Below are positions 1 to 4,632 of a stretch of DNA of 5,929 nt, in pieces. The DNA comes from an uncultured Slackia sp. GTDB lineage: Bacteria; Actinomycetota; Coriobacteriia; Coriobacteriales; Eggerthellaceae. Location: the NCBI GenBank assembly GCA_900553655.1, contig USEQ01000091.1:1-5929 (forward strand), given 5' to 3'. The translations under genes and the position numbers were made by a program. Within the stretch, counting starts at the first letter, position 1. Each line of letters starts with the position of its first letter. The notes under the pieces were generated by a model. It was not told the origin of the DNA. It saw only the letters and a list, made by a program, of their open reading frames with translations, and did no database searches.

Positions 1-1512
1 AAGCTCGAAGGGGCTTGCGTCTTTAAGAGCTTCGAAATCAAGGTCGACTCGCGCAAGCGACTCGCGCACGCGAACGTCGATTTCGTGTTCGTCGAGTCCC
101 ATGTTGCGCGGGCCGAAGGCGACGTCGTCGTAAACCGTGGCCGCGAAAAGCTGACGCTCGGGGTATTGGAAAACAACGCCCACCTTAGACCGTGCGACGT
201 TGGCTTCTTTTTTATCGGCGATGTCTTTGCCCTCCACGAGCACGCGGCCGCAAGTGGGTTTCAAGATGCCGTTCATGTGCTGGATAAGGGTCGATTTTCC
301 CGATCCGGTATGGCCGGCAATGCCGACGAACTCTCCTTTCGCTATGGAGAAAGTTGCATCGTGTAGCGCCCAGACGGCGTTGGGGTCGTTGCCCCACTTC
401 GCCTGCTTATCGTGCTTCTTCGCGCGATTCTTCTTCGCGCGCGAAGCGTCGAGGTAGGTATGGGATGCATGGTCGAATTCGATGAGGGGGGCGGCGTTTT
501 GTTGCATGTTTGCCATCGAGGCATTGTCGGTTGCGGCCGTCGACGCCTCGTCCAATGCCGAAGCTGAGCTCGCCGTCGGATCTTCGTCCGCTGCTTGGGC
601 CGATTCTGATGCCGGCGCGTCGTCAGTCGGGACGCTCTCGCAGGCATCCAGAATCGCGCTTTCCCCCGTTGCTTTGCACCGCTTTGCGAGGCGAGAGGGG
701 TCTGCTGCTTGGACGATGGCATCCGCCAAGGCGTTTTCGCGAATGCAGACGGGAATGCGGGCGCCTTGTTCGCGCAGCGCCGTGGAGAGGCGGCACGCAA
801 AGGGCACTTCCAGATTAAGGCGCCCAAGGATGTCGGTTCGTGCGAGAACTTCATCGGGAGTACCCTCAAGGGCGACGCGTCCCTGCTCCAAAACGATGAC
901 GCGATCGGCCTCGGCGGCTTCTTCCATGAAGTGGGTGATCATAACGATGGTCATGCCTCGTTCGTGCAATTCCTTGCATACGCGCATGAGGCCTTTACGT
1001 CCGCGCGGATCAAGCATGGAGGACGCCTCGTCAAGAATGAGAATCTTCGGATTCATGGCCAAAACGCCGGCAATGGCGACGCGTTGCTTCTGGCCGCCCG
1101 AAAGCGCGTTGGTCTCGTGCTTTTCGAAGCCGACGAGACCGACCTCTTCGAGTGCGGAGCGGACGCGCAGGGCTATTTCCGCCGTTTCTACGCCGAGATT
1201 TTCCGGGCCGAAGGCGACGTCGTCCTCAACGAGCGAGGCTACGAGTTGATCATCGGGGTTTTGAAACGCCATGCCTGCCGTGGAGCGGATTGCGTACAGA
1301 TTTTCCTCGTCGGCGGTGTCCATTCCGTCGGTGGACACCGATCCGGCGTCGGGAATGAGCAGCGCGTTGAAGTGCTTGGCCAGGGTGGACTTGCCGCTTC
1401 CGTTGCCTCCGAGAATGCAGACGAACTCTCCCGGTGCGATATGAGTGTTGATCCCAGCGAGGACAAGCCGGTCTCCGTCGTATGTGAATTCAACATTGGT
1501 GCAGGTGATCAT
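1..1512 (-). CDS. ecfA1A2: Fused ECF transporter ATPase EcfA1-EcfA2, 3' end beyond window
   Basis: ATP-hydrolysing pair of an energy-coupling factor (ECF) vitamin importer, acting at the inner face of the membrane with EcfT and an S component. I read 504 codons from ATG 1512 to the edge without a stop. Half one: Walker A GGNGSGKST (35-43), QNPDDQ Q-loop (84-89), signature LSGGQ (137-141), Walker B ILILDE (157-162), switch His194; the QNPD style fits EcfA1. Residues about 291-342 are a low-complexity Ala/Ser/Asp/Glu linker. Half two: Walker A GHTGSGKST (400-408) and QYPERQLF (449-456), typical of EcfA2, ending just before the expected signature. A basic insert (about 358-372, RAKKNRAKK) lies in its N-terminal loop. 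Met333/Met336 could in theory start a separate EcfA2, but no Shine-Dalgarno precedes them. The start is chosen by alignment of MITCTNVEF with family N-termini; its RBS is weak (GAAAG, 10 nt away). An in-frame ATG at 1569 lacks an RBS. Confidence 0.9.
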   Translation of the reverse strand, partial: MITCTNVEFTYDGDRLVLAGINTHIAPGEFVCILGGNGSGKSTLAKHFNALLIPDAGSVSTDGMDTADEENLYAIRSTAGMAFQNPDDQLVASLVEDDVAFGPENLGVETAEIALRVRSALEEVGLVGFEKHETNALSGGQKQRVAIAGVLAMNPKILILDEASSMLDPRGRKGLMRVCKELHERGMTIVMITHFMEEAAEADRVIVLEQGRVALEGTPDEVLARTDILGRLNLEVPFACRLSTALREQGARIPVCIRENALADAIVQAADPSRLAKRCKATGESAILDACESVPTDDAPASESAQAADEDPTASSASALDEASTAATDNASMANMQQNAAPLIEFDHASHTYLDASRAKKNRAKKHDKQAKWGNDPNAVWALHDATFSIAKGEFVGIAGHTGSGKSTLIQHMNGILKPTCGRVLVEGKDIADKKEANVARSKVGVVFQYPERQLFAATVYDDVAFGPRNMGLDEHEIDVRVRESLARVDLDFEALKDASPFEL

Positions 1513-1597
1513 GGGTTTTGTTCTTTCGTTTTGTTTGGAGCGACGAAGGCCGTGCGCTACGTAGGCCATTCGTCGCGCATGCGATACGGCGGTTTCA

Positions 1598-1626
1598 TGG
1601 ATACCCTAGCGCAGAATAGCCGTCAA
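1598..1626 (-). promoter_or_regulatory. Candidate promoter for the fused ecfA gene
   Basis: On the minus strand a -35 TTGACG (1621-1626) is followed after 17 nt by a weak -10 TATCCA (1598-1603), about 80 nt upstream of the ecfA start. The -35 matches consensus at 5 of 6 positions, the -10 at only 3 of 6. If real, it lets the general ATPases be made independently of the FMN-controlled ribU transcript. It is an inference from hexamers only. Confidence 0.35.
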
Positions 1627-1660
1627 GCAGGCGAATACGCGGGGTGACGAAAGAGCCGTA

Positions 1661-1682
1661 CGCCCCTCTTGCTCGAGGGGCG
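1661..1682 (-). terminator. GC-rich hairpin downstream of ribU, possible weak terminator
   Basis: A perfect 8-bp inverted repeat (CGCCCCTC / GAGGGGCG) with a 6-nt loop lies 53 nt beyond the ribU stop. On the minus strand it is followed by TACGGCTCTTTCG, a poor U-tract, so termination would be partial at best. It could instead stabilise the ribU 3' end. It sits between ribU and the candidate ecfA promoter. Confidence 0.4.
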
Positions 1683-1734
1683 CTTTGGAATCTGCGGATA
1701 GTGCAGGCGTGGCGGAGAAGGGTACGCTGTTTGT

Positions 1735-2340
1735 CTAGGCGGCCCGGCTTGCGGGGCGGCCCTTCACGCGGTCTTTCTTCGGGGTGATGAGGTTGGAAAC
1801 GGCTTTGTACACTACGAGAGTGAGCAGAGCATTCAGGATGGTTTTCACGAGGTTGAATGGCAGCAGGGCGGGAAGAATCAAGGGGATGATAACGTCGGCG
1901 CTGCCGTAGTAGAACCATACGCCAATGGTCAGGTTGACGAGGATGGCTCCTGCCGTTGCCACGATGACGCTGATGGCGAGGCCTGCGACGGCGCCTTTCA
2001 GCGTATGCATACGCTTATATAGCAAGGCGGCGGGCAGGACGAAGAATACCGTGGCGAAGATGTTCATGAGCGAACCGACCCATTCTCCCAGGATGAGCCC
2101 ATGGATGACGGCCGCGACCGATCCTACGGCGATGCCTGCTCCGGGTCCGAAGGCGAACCCGCAGACCATGGCGGGCATGAGGGAGGGGTCGTAGGTCAAA
2201 AATGAAACGCCTGGAATAAGGGGAATTTGAACGAAGGAGAACAGCGACGCTATGGCGCACATGAGCGCCATGGTTACAAGCTGGCGTGTATTCCATCTGT
2301 TCGAATTGTTGAACCGGGGCTTTTTTGCGTTTGCGGCCAT
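1735..2340 (-). CDS. ribU: Riboflavin ECF transporter S component (RibU)
   Basis: Membrane substrate-binding subunit that captures riboflavin and docks on an EcfA-EcfA'-EcfT module. The 201-residue length is usual for S components. A short basic N-terminus (1-20) leads into hydrophobic segments at roughly 21-39, 54-80, 88-108, 115-137 and 148-182, with a basic tail. The first helix carries small residues ALMCAIA (25-31), like the Ala-rich EcfT-docking helix of the family; SFLTYDPSLMPAMV (46-59) followed by GFAFGPGAG is typical ECF S-component sequence. Specificity for riboflavin is inferred mainly from the FMN riboswitch directly upstream. Start: ATG at 2340 has a good RBS (GAAAGG, 8 nt away). 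The frame stays open upstream to an ATG at 2529, but that extension would lie across the riboswitch 3' half and the terminator, and is hydrophilic, so it is rejected. It is followed 222 nt later by the fused ecfA gene. Confidence 0.88.
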   Translation of the reverse strand: MAANAKKPRFNNSNRWNTRQLVTMALMCAIASLFSFVQIPLIPGVSFLTYDPSLMPAMVCGFAFGPGAGIAVGSVAAVIHGLILGEWVGSLMNIFATVFFVLPAALLYKRMHTLKGAVAGLAISVIVATAGAILVNLTIGVWFYYGSADVIIPLILPALLPFNLVKTILNALLTLVVYKAVSNLITPKKDRVKGRPASRAA

Positions 2341-2345
2341 GGTGA

Positions 2346-2444
2346 CTACCTTTCGTGCGGGACGGCTTGCGGATAAGGTTGCTTCTTGTCCCGCATGAAA
2401 GAAACAAGCCCGTATGAATTCCAATACGGGCTTGTCATTCGCAT
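2346..2444 (-). CDS. Possible leader ORF (32 codons) upstream of ribU
   Basis: A short frame starts at ATG 2444-2442 and stops with TAG at 2348-2346, five bases before the ribU ATG. It begins MRMTSPYW and ends PHER. It crosses both arms of the terminator and both arms of the RBS hairpin, so a ribosome on it would open the ribU RBS and stop beside it. A GGAG lies 10 nt before its ATG, longer than ideal. I have no homology for the peptide; this may be chance, and a translated version would also have to coexist with the riboswitch terminator. Confidence 0.17.
   Translation of the reverse strand: MRMTSPYWNSYGLVSFMRDKKQPYPQAVPHER
2350..2401 (-). promoter_or_regulatory. Hairpin sequestering the ribU ribosome binding site
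   Basis: Arms 2388-2401 and 2350-2363 are complementary over 14 positions with one mismatch (CTTTCATGCGGGAC with GTCCCGCACGAAAG on the minus strand) around a 24-nt loop. The 3' arm contains GAAAG of the ribU Shine-Dalgarno, and the 5' arm overlaps the U-tract of the upstream terminator. The pairing is directly visible; that it lowers ribU translation is inference. Confidence 0.6.
2397..2435 (-). terminator. Intrinsic terminator of the FMN riboswitch
   Basis: On the minus strand ACAAGCCCGTAT pairs perfectly with ATACGGGCTTGT (12 bp, arms 2424-2435 and 2404-2415, 8-nt loop), followed at once by TTCTTTC. It lies between the aptamer and ribU, the usual place for an FMN-controlled terminator. The upstream GAGCCGTAT (about 2449-2457) could pair imperfectly with the 3' arm as an antiterminator; this part is speculative. 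Confidence 0.85.
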
Positions 2445-2480
2445 GAGAATACGGCTCCGGAAAGGGCCGTTTGTCGTGCG

Positions 2481-2660
2481 AACTCTGCCTCTTCCATCCG
2501 GACTGTGACCGTTGGTTTCGGGTTTTCACCGAATCAGCCTGGCGCGCAGCGCCAGGGTCGCGGACTGACGAAATGTCGGCGAGCTGCGCGTGTAACGCGT
2601 TTGGCCGATAGATTTCGATTACCGCCAGTGGGGAATTTCACCCCGCCCTGAAACAGAATT
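2481..2660 (-). promoter_or_regulatory. FMN riboswitch (RFN element)
   Basis: The conserved RFN blocks appear in order on the minus strand: TTTCAGGGCGGGGTGAAATT, CCCCACTGGCGGTAATC, CAGTCCGCGACCC, GATTCGGTGAAAACC, and ACGGTCACAGTCCGGATG followed by GAAGAG. P1 closes the element: 2650-2660 pairs with 2481-2491 over 11 positions including G-U pairs. The segment between GGCGGTAATC and CAGTCCGCG is rather long and can form an extra stem (GAAAT/ATTTC with CGGC/GCCG). An 8-bp hairpin (CCTGGCGC/GCGCCAGG) forms another arm. The aptamer senses FMN; with the terminator downstream it would switch ribU off when flavin is abundant. Confidence 0.95.
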
Positions 2661-2670
2661 CATAGTGCGC

Positions 2671-2679
2671 ATTGTAGCA
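2671..2679 (-). promoter_or_regulatory. Extended -10 promoter of the riboswitch-ribU transcript
   Basis: On the minus strand TGCTACAAT is an extended -10 (TGn plus TACAAT, 5 of 6 matches). The expected start, about 7 nt downstream near 2664, places the transcript 5' end just before P1 of the riboswitch at 2660. No good -35 is present at 17 nt (CTGCAG), as is common for extended -10 promoters. Confidence 0.7.
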
Positions 2680-2923
2680 CCGACCCTGCCGCGCTGCAGG
2701 GGTTTTCCGACCCGAAACTCCCGGGCTCCCTGAAACCGTTAAAAATAAGCGATGCTATAGGCGTGTTTTATCGGTTTTCGATGTTTTGGCGATATGTGCA
2801 AATTGCGCTTCGGTCGTTTTTGGGACAACGCATGCAAAGGGTGAGCTGAGGGATGCTTTTGGCGTGTGGGACATTCCCTCTCGTGTCGCGTTTCTCGCCC
2901 ACAGTCCCGCCAGTCGCGTCGTT

Positions 2924-2958
2924 CGCCCGGGGCCCGTCGGGCAGGGCCCCGTTGGGCG
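2924..2958. repeat. Nested GC-rich inverted repeat
   Basis: CGCCC-GGGGCCC, an 8-nt loop, then GGGCCCC, three unpaired bases and GGGCG: 12 base pairs, nearly all G-C. On the plus strand it is followed by CGCTCGTTTTGG, a weak U-tract; on the minus strand there is none. It is a very stable structure without an assigned gene, either a terminator-like element or a structured-RNA element. Confidence 0.6.
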
Positions 2959-3070
2959 CGCTCGTTTTGGAAAAATGCGCGAGAAGCCAACTTTGCTATC
3001 GCAAAACTCACGAAACGTACCAAAGAGGAGACGAACCGCTCCGTCTTGATTGCAAAATCATTCAAATAAA

Positions 3071-3095
3071 TCCACAAATTATTAAATAATGTGGA
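3071..3095. repeat. AT-rich dyad with flanking DnaA-box-like ends
   Basis: TCCAC, two unpaired bases, ATTATT, a single A, then AATAAT and GTGGA form an 11-bp dyad. The outer sequences AAATCCACA (plus) and TATTCCACA (minus) each match the DnaA box TTATCCACA at 7 of 9 positions, in opposing orientation. This could be an operator or the melted part of a promoter. The AT content stands out against its GC-rich surroundings. Confidence 0.5.
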
Positions 3096-3105
3096 ATAAT
3101 ATCAA
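3078..3105 (-). promoter_or_regulatory. Weak promoter-like match on the minus strand
   Basis: TTGATA (3100-3105) and AATAAT (3078-3083) on the minus strand each match consensus at 5 of 6 positions with a 16-nt spacer. It would direct transcription leftward from about 3071 into the gene-free stretch. No gene follows closely, so it is either an unannotated small RNA promoter or an accident of AT-rich sequence. Confidence 0.25.
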
Positions 3106-3312
3106 TCAAACAGGGAGGCTTGCGCCGTCGATCGATACGTTTCGTACAATATGCGAGTCCGGAAGCGTGTTTTGGTGCATTTTAGGTTCAGAATGGAGCG
3201 TATCGGCGTTTTTGGCGTCAAATTAGCCCCTGCGTTTGGCTTGCTGCTCGCAGCAGCCCGCCGCCGCAGGTCTTGCTCTGTCGCACCGCGTCTCGGGCCG
3301 TCGCGCTGTGCT

Positions 3313-4353
3313 TCAGCAGGGGAGCCCAAGCTTCCGGCGAAGCTCGCGGTGCTTTTTCTCGAAATCCGTAGGATTTGCGCGTCGTTGCTTTTGCGTGGCT
3401 TTCCGGACCGCCTCTGCAATGGCATCGCACGCAGCCATGCTGTTCATCTCCTCGCTTGTAACGCCGATTGTCGTCCACTGCATTGCTGCGAGCGCGTTCG
3501 CTCGCCGTGAATCGCGTATCCGCGCGAACTCTCCCTGATGTGCGAAATCGCTTTGGTACTCGACGTCCACCTTGAATTTTGGCCAGCATAGGTCACAGCG
3601 CAGCGAAGCACGTTGCGCGATGGATGCCGCTTGTTCGCTCAGCTTGACGGGGTGGTTCATGAGGGGGATTTCAAGTCCGTATCCGCCAAGGCGGCGCGGC
3701 AATCCAAGGAGCAGCGCAAGTGCGGTTTCTCGCGGAGAAGCGGATCCGTCAGACATATATAGAAGGGCTCGTCGCGCAAGGCGGGACCCGCGAAGGGAGG
3801 GGTTGCGCTTCAGGAAATCGCGAATACGCTGCGTCGATGTGAGCGCTTCAACTTCGTACTGGGTGGCTGGCCCCGTGTGCGTGGTTTGGTACGTACCGCA
3901 CAGCTCATAGCCTAGCTCGAGCAGCCAAGCGAAGTCGGCTCTCCTATCGGCGCATTGCACAAAAGCGAGTTCGGGAGAACACACCAAGCATCTCTTTGTT
4001 AGCTCGAAAAAGGAATCGGACGAAACCTGCGCACTGAGCAGGTGCGCCTCGATATCTCCTTTGCGTCGACATTGTCCTTGTGAGGAGGTGACGAAGTGGA
4101 GCGGAGCGCAAATGCCTTCGAGCGAAAGGAATTCTAACGCCTCGCTCGTGCCGCTGAATTCGGGCGAACCGATGACGTGGCCTCGTAAGGCGTTCGCGAG
4201 GATTGTCGTCGCGTCGTGCGTCGAAACCGAGATTCGTGGCGTGCTTCTGTTCCGGCTGGGGTTGGCAAGAGCAGTGACAAGATTGCGCTGCATGAAACGG
4301 TGAATCTGCAGGGCGGTGATGTGGCTGTATATAACGCGGTCGAGTTTGGGCAT
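3313..4353 (-). CDS. Hypothetical protein, AbiEi-like N-terminus and DUF559/Vsr-like C-terminal domain
   Basis: A 346-residue protein whose function I cannot name. The N-terminal half has SHITALQIHRF (10-20), a possible cytosolic HFVTSS strand (86-91) and SPELAFVQCAD followed by LLELGYELCGTY (126-155), an order seen in AbiEi-like proteins of actinobacteria. A middle motif SPRETALALLLGLPRRLGGYGL (206-227) joins a nuclease-fold region: D254, WP (257-258), VEYQ with E265, H272, RDSRR with D281 and R284, and W293. That pattern resembles DUF559/very-short-patch-repair-like endonuclease folds, with the acidic residues kept. The tail (315-341) is basic. Two CxxC pairs (C122/C125, C253/C256) are visible. 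The RBS GAGAGG lies 6 nt before the ATG. No toxin partner gene is adjacent, so a toxin-antitoxin role is not supported. It stands alone, divergent from the symporter. Family assignment is from memory. Confidence 0.75.
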   Translation of the reverse strand: MPKLDRVIYSHITALQIHRFMQRNLVTALANPSRNRSTPRISVSTHDATTILANALRGHVIGSPEFSGTSEALEFLSLEGICAPLHFVTSSQGQCRRKGDIEAHLLSAQVSSDSFFELTKRCLVCSPELAFVQCADRRADFAWLLELGYELCGTYQTTHTGPATQYEVEALTSTQRIRDFLKRNPSLRGSRLARRALLYMSDGSASPRETALALLLGLPRRLGGYGLEIPLMNHPVKLSEQAASIAQRASLRCDLCWPKFKVDVEYQSDFAHQGEFARIRDSRRANALAAMQWTTIGVTSEEMNSMAACDAIAEAVRKATQKQRRANPTDFEKKHRELRRKLGLPC

Positions 4354-4357
4354 AGGA

Positions 4358-4384
4358 ATCCTCTCGTGCCCCGGTTGAGAGGAT
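4358..4384 (-). promoter_or_regulatory. Hairpin burying the RBS of the hypothetical gene
   Basis: On the minus strand ATCCTCTC (4377-4384) pairs perfectly over 8 bp with GAGAGGAT (4358-4365) around an 11-nt loop. The 3' arm is the Shine-Dalgarno itself, ending 4 nt before the ATG. Two shorter stems (4402-4419 and 4425-4437) precede it in the roughly 138-nt leader. Low or regulated translation is the inference. Confidence 0.6.
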
Positions 4385-4497
4385 CTTGCGGTCTTGGATT
4401 AGAGGCGGGGCGTTGCCTCAGGTACTTTCAAAGAAAGCGCCGCACTGGCTCTTGCGCGCGAATTCCAATTGCATTGTCAAAGCAGATGGACGACCGA

Positions 4498-4506
4498 ATT
4501 ATACCA
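4498..4506 (-). promoter_or_regulatory. Extended -10 promoter of the hypothetical gene
   Basis: Minus-strand TGGTATAAT is a perfect extended -10. The 17-nt position upstream holds GACGTG, a poor -35. Start near 4491 would give a leader of about 138 nt, long for an ordinary gene and carrying the RBS hairpin. Confidence 0.65.
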
Positions 4507-4527
4507 AAGGGCTTTCTCCACACGTCT

Positions 4528-4581
4528 TGTTTTCCATGACGCTTTTCAGGTTTAATGCATTTTTCAACTGAATGGAAAACA
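4528..4581. repeat. 10-bp inverted repeat between the divergent promoters
   Basis: TGTTTTCCAT (4528-4537) and ATGGAAAACA (4572-4581) are exact inverted copies 34 nt apart. The left copy lies just upstream of the minus-strand -35 position, the right copy overlaps the plus-strand -35/spacer. A paired operator is a possibility; so is a chance hairpin. Confidence 0.5.
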
Positions 4582-4596
4582 GCATCGGCGTACAAT
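4568..4596 (+). promoter_or_regulatory. Candidate promoter of the symporter gene
   Basis: A -10 TACAAT (4591-4596) lies 17 nt after CTGAAT (4568-4573), a 3-of-6 -35. The expected start is near 4603, giving a short leader of about 30 nt with the RBS. The -10 hexamer is the same as in the ribU promoter. Confidence 0.45.
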
Positions 4597-4632
4597 GACA
4601 CGCTAACGTAAAAATGGGGAAGGCGGAAACGC

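Larger units (their letters stand above)
2680..3312. other. Gene-free stretch between ribU promoter and hypothetical gene
   Basis: I find no credible coding sequence here. The longest minus frame (2739-3077, 112 codons) and plus frames near 2786-3089 have unnatural Arg/Pro-rich composition, no clear RBS and no family likeness. Visible structure: a short CCCTGC/GCAGGG stem at 2684-2701, a strong GC hairpin at 2924-2958, a 10-bp inverted pair ACGAAACGTA (3010-3019 against 3136-3145), an AT-rich dyad at 3071-3095, and a 6-bp hairpin GCTGCT/AGCAGC at 3243-3257. A small RNA is possible but unproven. Confidence 0.5.

Noticed and set aside
342..869. 175-codon minus-strand frame
   Set aside because: Same strand as the ATPase but in another frame; Arg/Pro/Ser-rich, the shadow of the linker region.
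482..1249. 255-codon plus-strand open frame
   Set aside because: Antisense to the fused ATPase; Ser/Arg/Ala-rich translation without family likeness and no clear RBS.
709..1647. 312-codon plus-strand open frame
   Set aside because: Lies antisense to the ATPase, whose Walker, Q-loop and signature motifs are all intact on the minus strand; long shadow frames are expected in GC-rich coding sequence.
2341..2529. 63-residue N-terminal extension of RibU from ATG 2529
   Set aside because: Overlaps the riboswitch 3' half and the terminator; hydrophilic and unlike S components, while ATG 2340 has a proper RBS.
2684..2705. CCCTGC/GCAGGG hairpin followed by GTTTTCC on the plus strand as a terminator
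   Set aside because: Only 6 bp, short U-tract, and no plus-strand gene upstream; it overlaps the expected -35 area of the ribU promoter.
2739..3077. 112-codon minus-strand frame
   Set aside because: Arg/His/Pro-rich low-likelihood protein, no clear RBS, and its ATG lies upstream of the start expected from the only nearby promoter-like match.
3071..3095. Replication origin
   Set aside because: Only two imperfect DnaA-box-like sequences, no box cluster and no dnaA/dnaN nearby.
3151..3510. 119-codon plus-strand frame just after TACAAT at 3145
   Set aside because: Mostly antisense to the end of the hypothetical gene; the -10-like hexamer abuts the ATG, leaving no room for an RBS.
3572..3910. 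112-codon plus-strand frame
   Set aside because: Antisense to the hypothetical gene, whose conserved motifs lie on the minus strand.
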